Both the position numbers and the translations under genes were made by a program. Shown here in pieces: positions 54,191-64,000 of a DNA stretch of 64,000 nt. Position 1 is the stretch's first letter, and each line of letters starts with the position of its first letter. This DNA comes from Desmodesmus armatus (Eukaryota; Chlorophyta; Chlorophyceae; Sphaeropleales; Scenedesmaceae): the NCBI GenBank assembly GCA_007449985.2, contig VIIQ02000559.1, positions 154,501-218,500 of the forward strand, written 5' to 3'. Under the pieces are notes generated by a model. The model ran no database searches and was not told where the DNA came from. It was given only the letters and a program-made list of their open reading frames with translations.

Positions 54191-56472
54191 CTGTGTGTTG
54201 CCGTGATCGGGGCTGAATTGGTTGAGAGTTCAGCGGCAACTGGCATAATCTGCTGCCAATTGCATGGGAGGAAGGGAATGTGCTGCAACTTGGCAAGAGT
54301 ATGTTGTTGGAGCCTGCTGTGCAGCTTTGCTTTGGCTTGGGATGCAATTTGCTGGTGTGTGGTGTAGTGGTGGGTCTGTCGCATAGTGTGGCATTGTGCA
54401 CTGACTGAAGGCACTGTGTTGTCGGACAGCTGTGTCCAGTCAGTCACCAAATCCATCGTCCTGGCAGAGCAAGGACAAGGCATTTTGGAGTTGTCATGCA
54501 TGGCTGCATATGCAGTGCGTTAGCGGTGTGAACAGCTGTAGGGGCAGCTGCTGCTTGGCCTGGCTGCAAAGCTGACCATTTGTTGTCAAGCTGCCAATTG
54601 TGATCATTGCAGGTGTTGAGTGGGCAGTTTCTCAGGCCTTCCTCGGCCTGTTGCTGTGTACTGGGTGCCGTGTGTGCATGGTCTGAGATATGTCAGGTGT
54701 GTGTGTATGCATGTATACACCAGGTATGCATTGTTACTGTATCACTTGGATCATCGGTGGCGTGATCGTTACTGGCCCAAAGCGAAAAACGACGCGTTAT
54801 GCCTCCTTATTGACGGCAATGTGTAGAATATAACAACAAACATTATTTTAAAGTATTTCGAAAGGTTTCCTGCTGCCTGTGCTGAGGCAATGGCAGGACA
54901 GCAGTACCCAGCAAGGGACACAGGCCTGCTGCGTACCATGCAGGGCTTCTGCAGCATGCTGCACGTGCTCATTATGTTCTTCGATGTCCATACTGCTGCT
55001 CTGATCGCCCAGCAGGCCTTGCTGCTGACACATGCATTCACACTGGCCACTGACAACAGCACCCCTGCCATCGAGCAGTACCCATCCAACACGCAGCAGC
55101 GTGGTGCCCTGTGATGGTATGAGCTACATATCATAACAAACTGTTTTTGGGGAGCCGGCAGTGGCAATCGCCTGTGTTGTCGCTGCCTTTGTCGCTAGTT
55201 CAGCTGATCACCATCGCAAGACTGCTCGCTTCTGGCGAAAGTTGTGGCGACAATCGCCAAGACAGGGTCAAACATCATAGTTTAGCATGAAAGGATCATG
55301 ACAAAACATCAAACGTCACGGCAGGAGGCTGCTGTCAGTGCCGGGATGGTCATGAAGTAAACATCAGAACACACGTTTTTAAATATGCAGAAAGTTTGGG
55401 GCTACGTTGAGATTTCAAACGCACCAATTGCGGTGTCAATCGGATTTCTGGGCGCGGAGAAATCCGCGTTCAAATCACACAAAGGCCCGCCTCGATCACG
55501 CCATCATCGGTGCCCCTCGAGCAGCATGTGCACCTTGGTGTGAAGCGCTTGTTCAAGCATTGGCACAGTTACAACACGAGACTTTTGAATTCAGCTCTGA
55601 GACTGATGACCAGCCTGCAGACAGAGCATCTGCCGTCAATTGCTGTGTCTGCTGTAAGGCACCAGCTTTCAATCCTAGGCCCCACCACAGCTGCAGTGCG
55701 TGCCACTCACTGGCCCAGTCGCACTGTTACCAAACTCAACAGTCAGCTGCAGTCACTGCAGATTAGATGTCTGAAGTCGCAGCACAACAGCAGGCTCTGG
55801 CAGCCTTCCAAGGCAGCCACAGTGCTGCACAGAACACACGACACACAACCAAGGCGCCAGCATCAGTCTGGCAAATTATTGTGACCAGTCCCCATGCAAA
55901 AACACTGACACCACAGTCCAAAACCAACAACCATGTTTTTTGGTTTTTGGTTTTACAGCCCGGCTCCACTCAGCCAGCCCCACTCAGCCAGCCCCCAAAA
56001 ACTCACAAGTGCAGGCCCCTGAAACAGCCCAGGAGCCATGGGGTGTCTGACAAGACACAAAGACAAGACATAACAAGGCACCACTGAAGAATCCAACCCC
56101 AACAGAAAGCTCCACCTGTTGCGGTGGGTATCAGCACCAAAGACATACTGTAAAGTAACATAAGTAACATACTGTTACTGTAAAATAAGTGTACTGTAAG
56201 ATTTTTTTGTTTTTAGTTTACATACCACCCAGTCAGACACTCTGCTGGATGAGAAGAAGCTGACAATATGGTCAGGACAACCTCCGAAGACCCAACCGCA
56301 TACCACAAAATCACTACTGCAACACCACCCGCTCTGCTTGCCTCCTGAAACTCCCACTCAGCGATACGGCATACCATACAGCATCACAACACCACCCAGC
56401 AAGCATCCACACTGCAGCCATACCACCCAACCAACCTCACCACCCGTCAAGCCCCCTGCCTGCCTGCCTTCC
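54191..56472. other. Spacer without a recognised gene
   Basis: Open frames on both strands (minus 54769-55167, plus 54890-55114, plus 55510-55884) have no known motif; the last has a helical, Arg/Leu/Ser-rich look that could be a transposon fragment. An AT-rich patch of repeated ctgtaa/taacata lies at 56145-56215. The left part is the MYND 3' flank. Confidence 0.4.
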
Positions 56473-56985
56473 TCAGACGCTGACATTGACACACGCCAGC
56501 CCATCTATCAGCAGCTGCAGGTTGCTTCCAGCTGCCACGTAGGTCTGGGATAGGGCCAGCGCAAACGCCTCTGGTAGTGCCTGGGGGTTGCTCTGGAGGC
56601 ATGTAGGGCCGAAGTACAGGCGGACCAGGGTCCCCAGTGAGAAGCCGATGTCATAGCGCTCACTGCCGACATCCTTCACGCCCTGGCTGATGGACTGCTG
56701 CAGGCGCAGCATGTTGTGCTGGAGCTGGACCATCACCTGCTGCACACGCTGCTGCTCGGGCTGCAGGACAGGGCGCTGCTGCTTTGGTGCTGGTGCTGGG
56801 GGCGCCTTGTCTGCTGTGGTGATGCCCATGCCTGCCAGGTCATCTGCCAGTTTGGCCAGGAGCTTGTCCTGCTCAACACTGGGGCTGGCGACCTTCTTTA
56901 CTGCTTTGCGTTTGACCATCGTGCTCACGATGTCTGCTACCACATCGCGAATCTCGTCCACCTCTTGCTCCAGGAAGCGAACCAT
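56473..56985 (-). CDS. Hypothetical 170-residue protein
   Basis: A single open exon runs from the ATG at 56985 (MVRFLEQEVDEIRDVV) to TGA at 56473. The N-terminal half is a charged helix with coiled-coil character and a basic KRKAVKKV patch. A short Pro/Gln linker (APPAPAPKQQRPVLQPEQQR) leads to a second helix (VQQVMVQLQHNMLRLQQSI) and a more hydrophobic C-terminal segment (YDIGFSLGTLVRLYFGPTC). I do not recognise the family. The frame stays open upstream to 57048, where GTGAGC could be a splice donor, so a 5' exon is possible. Coding status is inferred from the patterned helix composition, unlike the antisense frame. Confidence 0.5.
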   Translation of the reverse strand: MVRFLEQEVDEIRDVVADIVSTMVKRKAVKKVASPSVEQDKLLAKLADDLAGMGITTADKAPPAPAPKQQRPVLQPEQQRVQQVMVQLQHNMLRLQQSISQGVKDVGSERYDIGFSLGTLVRLYFGPTCLQSNPQALPEAFALALSQTYVAAGSNLQLLIDGLACVNVSV

Positions 56986-58704
56986 GGCCCAGCGCTGCTG
57001 CTGTCTGCTGTCTGGGCTTCCCTGGCCTGGCCTGGCCTGTCCGCTCACGCAGAGGCTTGGATGCTGCTACTGAGGAGCTTTGGAGCTGTCGAAATGTGGT
57101 GGGATGTTGTTTGCCGGGCGCTGGAAGCTGCCTGCTCGCAGGAGTAGCACTGTATAGCTTTCGGGTACAGTACTGGAGCTTGGTTGTTCCTGGCACATAC
57201 AACCACTGCATGCAAATGATAGACAACGATAGTTTCATTGCGGGGTGCTAATGGTATACACGCCAATGACCTACTTGTAACAACCGTCCGCACACCTCCC
57301 GCGCATTATTGAACACCCATATGTCTTGCAATGATGCTCAAAACAAGACAATACCATATTATTATGCTTAAGTACTACTTGAAAACATTTTACAGCCCAC
57401 TGGTCACCTGGTGCGGTGCAGCATTGTCCCGCGCGCGCATTGCATTTGCTGTAAGCGCCTGCAGCGCACATCGCGTTGGATTTGTGAATTTTAGCCGCCA
57501 ATGAAAATTCAGCTGCCAACTTGGCTTACTTTGCAGCCCCAGTGAAAGCCTGCCTGGGGGTCCATTTGTTGCTTGAATACTGCAGGTGCTGGATTGTGCT
57601 GGGTGCCCATGCCTTCGGCCACATTCTGCCCTTGGTAAACTTCCAATGCATCCTGGCATGCAACACCGACGCCTCAATAAGCAGCACTATTGATCCTTGA
57701 GGGCTGACGTGACTTGAAGTGTGTGTACGTGCACAGATGCAGGACATTCCCAGACAGTGTCCAGACCCTGTGTTTATGTAAACTTCACTGCAGCTTTGTA
57801 AGATGGCTCTGCAGTTCCATAAGCCAGGTGATGCGCCGTTGTCATGACCTGAGTGTGCTGTACAGCCGCTGAACACAGCAGTCACCTCAATGGCGCTGAT
57901 CATGGGGATACTACGCTCAAAGAACTGAGGAGTATAGCCCACCACAACAAAGTACACACTTGCACGGACACATTGCTTGCACAGCTGCAAAACAGCTGCA
58001 AAACAGTGCATCTACAATTTGTGTGTCTAGCCTGGACCACACCAGTCATTGAATAAATAAGATTCAAAAAGGACAACCCAAGTTGTGTTTTGTCGCCCCG
58101 ACCACCTGCCTGACGGCGGTTATGCAAGTCAAAGCCGCTGGCGATCACAACGGCTTCCTGGGGGATAAGCGCCAATCATGCGCACTAACGAGTCCTTTCT
58201 GCCTCGGTCATTGTATATATTCTTCCGCTGCGCATAAGCCCAACCCTGGTGGCTCTCTGACTCACTGTGCATTGCATCATCAGTGGTCTCCCACCTTGTG
58301 TGTCGCGACTCGAGGCTAGCTGGTGCTGAAAAGGGTCAGGTCTTGCTGATACATATCAAAGCTTCCCAACGAGGCTCAACCTGACAGCTGCAGCCGACCC
58401 CCACCCCACAAGCAGCAGCACAGCAGGTGTGCGCTAAGTCACTGCCTTGGTTTGGAACCGTCACATACTCCTTGCAGAGCTTGATAACACAAGCTCGACA
58501 GCACTCTGTTAGTCCTGATAGGCATTGATGTATGCCTTCTTGACCCCACAATGGCATCGGGGCAGGCGTCACAGTGCTGCTTTTCTCAGCAGTGTCTCCT
58601 CCTGCACACCCCAACAACTTTGTGCCCTGTTCTGCCGTCTGCTGATCACACATGTCACGCGTTTCGTCATGCACCTTCCCTTGCACCGTGTTCCTGCAGC
58701 AGCC
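56986..58704. other. Spacer between the hypothetical gene and the methyltransferase
   Basis: No gene is supported. Minus-strand open frames at 57271-57519 and 57526-58011 lack motifs. The right part is the 5' flank of the methyltransferase, where 'ttcctgcag' five bases before the ATG suggests a 5' UTR intron acceptor. Confidence 0.4.
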
Positions 58705-61700
58705 ATGGCCGCAGCCATGACCACCTCTGAGCGGGAGGCGCAGAAGCAGTACTGGGCAGAGCACTCAACAGAACCCACAGTAGAGGCCATGATGCTCGAT
58801 TCCAGCGCCTCAGAAATCGACAGACTGGACCGCCCTGAGGTGAGAACAGCAGTGGAGGCCCCTGCAGGATCATATTGGATCAACCTAGGGCAGGGGTGGA
58901 ACTGGCAGTGGGGACCCCTGGTATGCAGGCGGCGACCCCTGCGCAGCAAAACAGTGCATGTAGCTCCTAGCCGGACCATGCGTCTGAGAAGCGTTAGTGC
59001 TTGAGACGCGACAGACTGGATCGGCTTGACATGAGACAAGCAGCAGGCTATCAGCAGAAGAGCTGCACGGCTCCTGCAGGATAAGATCAGGGCAGCGGCA
59101 GCTTCTAAAAGCTTTGTGGCACATCACAGATCGCACCAGACTAGTGTTTGTGGGGTCTACAGCACAGGGGTAGGGTCTGGCAGGCCAAGCAGCTGTCAGC
59201 AAGACGCGCATATGGCAGTTGTTGCATTGTGCTGGGAGTGCAGCAGCAGCAGTTGGGGCATGTGGCTGGCGCACAGGACAGGCGCAAGATCGTGCACACA
59301 AAAAGGGCTTGTCGCGTGGGGTTTGTGGCGTGATTTGCGACCGTGCGCAAAAAAAACACCTGCTGCAGTTGCATGCGGGCGGTTTGCAACAGCACATGAT
59401 GGGCGGGCGGCGTCACCGGGCCGCAAGTGCTTGCAGTGCTGTCAACCGCACCAGTGTTGCCTCAGGCACTTTGGCGCGTAGCACTTGTGACACTTATGAT
59501 GCAGCAATTGTGTTGACTCATCAACGCGCCCAGCAGCAGCCTCAACACCGTGCTGGTGCATGTGCTGGCATGCGTTTCCTGCAGGTGCTGGCCACCCTGG
59601 GGAGCGTGGAGGGGCAGAAGGTGCTCGAACTTGGTGCTGGCATCGGGCGCTTTACCGGGGAGCTGGCAAAACATGGTAGGTTCCAGGGGTTGGGGTTCGC
59701 AGTTTGCAGTTCCCAGTTTGAAGGGTTGAGGTTTCAATCACTGCCCACTGGCCGGCATGTGTAGTTCGCCATGTTCCCGATACAGTTCTTGATATGATGG
59801 CCGTCGAGCTGACTACACTTCAGCTATGAAGCATAGATGCTTCAAGTGGCTAAGTTCCTGCCTGGCCCTGCCCTGCTGTCTTGTCCGATGCTGCCGCCCT
59901 GTTTCCGCCCCGATTACGTCATCCTGTCCTGATTACGTAATCTGCAGCCAAGCAGGTAACTGCTTGTGACTTCATGGCAGTGTCTATCCAGGAGAACAGG
60001 CGGCTGCATGAGAGCTTGGGCAATGTTGACTTCATTGTGGCAGATGTGACAGAGCTGCAGCAGGTGAGGCAGCTCCGTGAGAATGAGACATGACCATCAG
60101 TATGAGTTTGTGGGGCCTGGTGTGTGTTGACAGAGGGAGTATTTGGATACATGCAAGCCCACTAAGGCTGTCCTACTAGATAGGCAAGCAACAGTGACGT
60201 GTGTGTGTGTGGGGGGGTACACATGGGTACTTTCACCGCTGGGCGCTACTCTTCATATGAGAGCTTGGGCAACGTTGACTTCATGTGGCGGATGTTACAG
60301 AGCTGCAGCAGGTGAGGCCGCCCCGCAAGAATGAGACATGATCATCGGTGCAAAGGGGGGGGGGGTACAAGTAGGTACTTTCACCGCTGGGCCGTGATTC
60401 CCATGAGACACATGTAACAAATGTCACGACACAACACCTTGTGTGTGGCGTGGGTACGATGTCCTGCTGCTGTTTAGACAGGACAGTGAGAGTGTGTCGG
60501 GACAATGGTGGGTCCGCCACTGTCCTGACACACTTTCACTGTCCTGTCAACACAGCAGCAGGATATACTGTACCCACCGCCACACAAGGTGCTGACGCAT
60601 CTGAAAGGTGGCCTGCACTGACTATATCAGCCTGGACTGTTTGCATGCTTGCCACTGACGTATGCGGGTCCATCTTGCCTGATGTCGCTGTTGTCTGCCT
60701 TGTTGCTGCTGCTGTGTTGCTGCTGCTGTGTTGCTGCATCCTTGTTGCTGCTGCAGCCCGCGTGCTCGTATGACGTTGTGTTCAGCAACTGGCTGCTGAT
60801 GTACCTCTCAGACGAGGAGGTGGAGGCACTGGCAGTTAAGATCCTAGGATGGGTGAGTCATCCAGCGCTTTAGAGTACCCTACAACAAGGGTGATAGTAA
60901 CATAGAATGAGGGTTGGAGAACCATAAGATAAGGGTCGAGGCACCACAGAATCTTGCAAATTGCTGCATTGAGGAGGTGGGGCACTGGCAGTCAAGATCC
61001 TCGGATGGGTGAGTCATCCAGCTGTTGGATCTCCATAGAATGAGCGGGCAACGGAAGGGAAGGGTCAGTTGATCAGCTGGTTGAATAAGAGGATGAGGGA
61101 GCAACAGCAAGGAGGGAAGCAAAACGAGGGAGAGCCATCCATCCGCTGGAGTACCATGGATCGAGGGAGCAACTGCAAGTATGGGAGCAAAACAAGGGGG
61201 CAAGTTTGTGTTTGTGCAATGCGGCATAGCCTATGCCTGCTGAGTCCAGTTGAATGGACACATACTTTGAAGCTTTCAAATGCATCTGGTGCGCCCCTCA
61301 CATGCTGCTGTCGCTGCTGCTGCGTGTGTTCGCTGTCGCTGTTGTGACTGGTGTTGCTGCCTGTGCCTTTTATTGCTGCTGCAGTTGAGGCCGGGCGGCA
61401 TGCTGTTCTTCCGGGAGAGCTGCTTCAAGCCAAGCGGGGACAAGCCACGTGGCGCCAACCCCACACACTACAGGTGTGTGGTCTTGTGTTACAGTGTGAC
61501 CGTGATACCCTCGTCAGCGCACACTGTTGTCAATGAGTTCATGTTGGGTGACCAGTCACCTGGCTTCGTAGTGGCTTGAACCCACTGTACCTAGCATGCA
61601 TGCAGTGTGGGGTCTGGGGGTCGAGGGGCTGGAAGCATCTGTTGATCCAACCAGCTGCTTCAAGCCAAGCGAGGACAACCCACATTGTCGCAATGCAGTA

Positions 61701-62376
61701 TATGCTGGTTGTGTGCACGGCGTCTGTGCTGGCATGTGTTAGCCATCAGCATGCCGTGTGCATTTGCTACTGCCACTGAATTCCTCGCTTTCATGCTGAC
61801 GGTTTATTCTGCTCACCGCCCAAGCAAATTTCTGTGCGCAGTAACCATTATGTGGTTGTCTTGGTGTGCATGCGTGTGCTTGCAGGGACCCCAAGCAGTA
61901 TGCTGCCATGTTTGAGAAGGCAGAGATGGCAGCAGCAGACGGCTGCAGTGTTGAGCGCTTTGAGCTGGTGTCCTGCAACACGGTCAACACATACGTCACG
62001 GTGAAGCACAACCACAACCAGATCTGCTGGAAGTACACCAAGGTGCGGCTCAAGGGGCTTGGGGGTTCAGGGCATGGGGTACATCCTTGAACGGGTAGTG
62101 GACTTGCTTTGCCTTTGCACACAACAGTACTGAAGCTAGGTCAGGCTTTGGTGTTTCTGCTGGTACCTGGGGCTCTCACACCTTTGCTTTGCAGAGCTCT
62201 CATCACTCAAGTTTTGCCATCCATCACACATGCAGAGTCTCTTATGTGAAGACACTCATCACTCGTGTTGTGTGTGTGATACGTCTGCCCTGCAGGCAGT
62301 GGCGCCCGAGTCCCGGTCACCTGTGCCCCAGGGGAGGTCGTCTACTGTCTTCAACAACGCCTCTGAGGCCGAATGA
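58705..62376 (+). CDS. Phosphoethanolamine N-methyltransferase, single-domain form
   Basis: Seven exons (58705-58839, 59585-59675, 59948-60063, 60757-60852, 61385-61473, 61886-62042, 62296-62376) give 254 residues in phase. The sequence follows the N-terminal half of plant [27 protein letters not shown]-binding motif [17 protein letters not shown], motif [14 protein letters not shown], the diagnostic [31 protein letters not shown] with NPTHYR, and NQICWKYTK. The enzyme methylates phosphoethanolamine with S-adenosylmethionine in the cytosol, the first committed step to phosphocholine and so to phosphatidylcholine. Plant enzymes of about 490 residues carry a second methyltransferase domain for the later methylations. 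Here the reading ends after an unrelated 26-residue tail, and I find no second domain in the remaining 1.6 kb. Later methylations would need another protein, as in nematode PMT-1/PMT-2. Exon 3, 4 and 5 edges are duplicated in introns. Confidence 0.93.
60006..60351. repeat. Duplicate of the 3' edge of PEAMT exon 3
   Basis: The exon end with its donor (gagagcttgggcaatgttga...cagcaggtgaggc, 60010-60100) is repeated at 60258-60351 with about 85% identity, including gagctgcagcaggtgaggc and agaatgagacatga. The copy has lost one exon base, so it would not keep frame. Confidence 0.85.
60441..60584 (+). repeat. Long intronic hairpin H4 (PEAMT intron 3)
   Basis: Arms of about 65 bases (left: tcctgctgctgtttagacag then gacagtgagagtgtgtcggg; right: near-complement) match at about 85-88%. 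The loop is only about four bases (gtcc). This is the longest of the four foldbacks in the window. Confidence 0.85.
60817..61030. repeat. Duplicate of the 3' edge of PEAMT exon 4
   Basis: The exon end gaggaggtggaggcactggc-agttaagatcctaggatgg|gtgagtcatccagc (60817-60870) recurs at 60972-61022 with two or three changes, including the intact GTGAGT donor. Confidence 0.85.
61417..61695. repeat. Partial duplicate of PEAMT exon 5
   Basis: Exon bases agctgcttcaagccaagcgg-ggacaagccac (61420-61451) reappear at 61650-61684 as agctgcttcaagccaagcga-ggacaacccac in intron 5. Confidence 0.8.
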
Positions 62377-64000
62377 GTGAGGCTCAAGGAGTGAGGCAGC
62401 CCCTCAAGAGTGACATGTGTGAGACACGTGTAGCTGCTGTGTTCGGACGTATTGGCACGTGTGGCAACTGCCATTTGTGTGTGTGTGCGTGCTGCGTGTG
62501 CCGTTTCCGGATGCCCTGACAAGGGGTAGATTGAGGGGTTGAGTGATTTCAGCAGTCATGTACGGCCCGTGCCGTATGCGTGCAAAGTGTGACACCCCAG
62601 CGGCAGTGACACTACAGCATGGTCATGCGTTTCCATGCATGTTCATGCAAGCCTATGATCGGGCAGCTGCTGCCATGGAGGCCTTGCACTTGTTTGAGCT
62701 TCTGTTGGGGGTGTCGTGGACGGCTGCTGTGCAGTGATGTGCATGCAGGACTGCTTTGCTTTTGCGCAGTGCCGGTGGCGAGACGGATGTGTGGAGCAAT
62801 CAGCACATGGTGTGTGATTCGTTGTGTGCAGCGCCATGGGTTGTGTGTCAGGCGCAGTGAGAAGAACGTTGTTGCGGCATAGCGATGATGGCCATAGAGG
62901 CCAACTATGTAATGTGTTGAGTGAGCGTGCTTGGTGCCAACAGTGTACAAGGGGTGGATGCGTGTGCAGAAGGCAGGCCACATGCAGCATTCTGAAGCTG
63001 CCAAAGTTGGGGCATATAGATCTAGGTTGGTCAGTTCATGATCATGGAATCTCCTGCACACGACACAATGTCAGCAGCAGCCAGGCGGTCCCAGGCGGGC
63101 AGGCATCACTAGCAGCAGCTGGTGCTCAATATATGGTAGCACATTGTCACAATGTTACACAAAATGCAACGCCGGTGCAGCTGGTAATCATGTCAGCCTT
63201 GCACGCAGCTGCAGCATCACAAACATTGCCAACACCACACATAGCAACTGTCAGCAGGGTTGTATTGGCTTGACTCAGCTCAGTGTCTTACAGACACAGT
63301 ACCGTACTGTGACAGTCATGCACACCAACTCCCCAGCTTGCCTGACCCTAGCTGGAGGCTGCCTATCTGCTTTGACTGACGATCAAGTCGCAGAGTATGT
63401 CAACAAAAAGCTGCAAGCACGGCTTGAAAGGCACACACACAACATGGGTATGTTCAGTCTGTTGAAGCCATCGTTCATCATCAACAGGGGCCATGGCCCA
63501 AAGGAGCATTGGCATATGTAAACAACGATGCCAGAAGACATACCCTCTTGCCGCACAGCCCCCTGATGACACAGCTCTTCCAACAGGCCGGAAGATGCTG
63601 TCAGAGATTTATTCCCGCATAGGCTCTTTCAGAGGACTAGTACCAGCCGCTGGCACATTGCCACCAGCTGTGCTGGGAACAGGTCCACGCAATCTTGATA
63701 CAAACAGAAGCAAGCCTGCAGTTGTATCATGCAACAGAGCACCTGTTGAGGCCGAGAGTCCGACTCTGTTGCCAACAGACAGATAAAACAAAAAGGACCC
63801 TCCACCGTGGAGGTGATGATCAACCAGTCAGCCTGGTTTCAGCTCAGAAGTTCACCGCAAGCCTGAGCCGCTCAACAGGCTGTTCACAGAAAGACATTGA
63901 ATCAACTTGATGGCATACAAGTCAGGCACACGTCACCTTACCACCAGCTACATTGCGCGCACCGTGGCTTCCGTCAGAGACATGTCCAAAGCTCTGTTGA
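62377..64000. other. Right end of the window, no recognised gene
   Basis: It begins with the PEAMT 3' UTR. Open plus-strand frames at 63144-63521 (containing LTDDQVAEYVNKKLQARLERH) and 63493-63786 have protein-like composition but no motif I know. They could belong to a gene or element that continues past the window. Confidence 0.35.

Noticed and set aside
55510..55884. Possible retrotransposon fragment
   Set aside because: Composition is suggestive, but no reverse transcriptase, integrase or terminal repeat motif can be pointed to.
62377..64000. Second PEAMT methyltransferase domain downstream
   Set aside because: No SAM-binding motif or family signature (such as a VLDVGCGIGG-type loop) is found in any frame of this stretch.

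Overview
The window is nuclear DNA from a green alga, most likely a core chlorophyte. The evidence is intron-dense genes with GT-AG introns and 'gcag' acceptors, CAG/CTG-driven Ala and Gln runs, a Rab1 protein that reads almost like the Chlamydomonas/Volvox Ypt1 family, a plastid-targeted SecE and a plant-type phosphoethanolamine methyltransferase. I see no rRNA, tRNA, CRISPR or prokaryotic operon. All exon borders below were read by hand from splice signals plus reading-frame continuity; none has transcript support.

Layout from left to right. API5-like nuclear HEAT protein (-, 1.16-3.46 kb). UXT/NST-type nucleotide-sugar transporter (-, 4.1-6.65 kb). A 1938-residue secreted protein with two catalytically dead SGNH-hydrolase domains at its ends and about 1,450 residues of Pro/Ala/Lys-rich repeat between them (-, 9.17-15.58 kb). 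Three tandem Rab1/YPT1 copies on the minus strand (16.7-18.9, 22.6-25.3, 26.6-29.2 kb), the last one decayed, with plastid secE (+, 19.4-21.1 kb) head-to-head with the first. ER chaperone GRP170/HYOU1 (-, 30.6-40.6 kb, 15 or 16 exons) head-to-head with an ABCB6/HMT1-type half ABC transporter (+, 41.0-48.1 kb). A MYND-finger protein (+, 48.7-53.6 kb) whose last codons and 3' UTR are amplified about six times. A small unknown gene (-, 56.5-57.0 kb). A single-domain phosphoethanolamine N-methyltransferase (+, 58.7-62.4 kb).

Several genes serve the secretory pathway (Rab1 for ER-to-Golgi traffic, HYOU1 for ER folding, the Golgi sugar transporter, the secreted SGNH protein), but nothing suggests co-regulation beyond two divergent promoters.

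The most unusual signals are: (1) the twin pseudo-SGNH protein and its W-x3-VPEP repeat; (2) repeated short tandem duplications of exon edges into the adjacent intron in at least three genes, leaving decoy splice sites; (3) four long near-palindromic hairpins of 100-145 bp inside introns; (4) a Rab1 triplication whose breakpoints carry a copied piece of the HYOU1 3' flank. Four reading frames break by exactly one missing base in a G/C homopolymer, which looks like assembly under-calling rather than biology.
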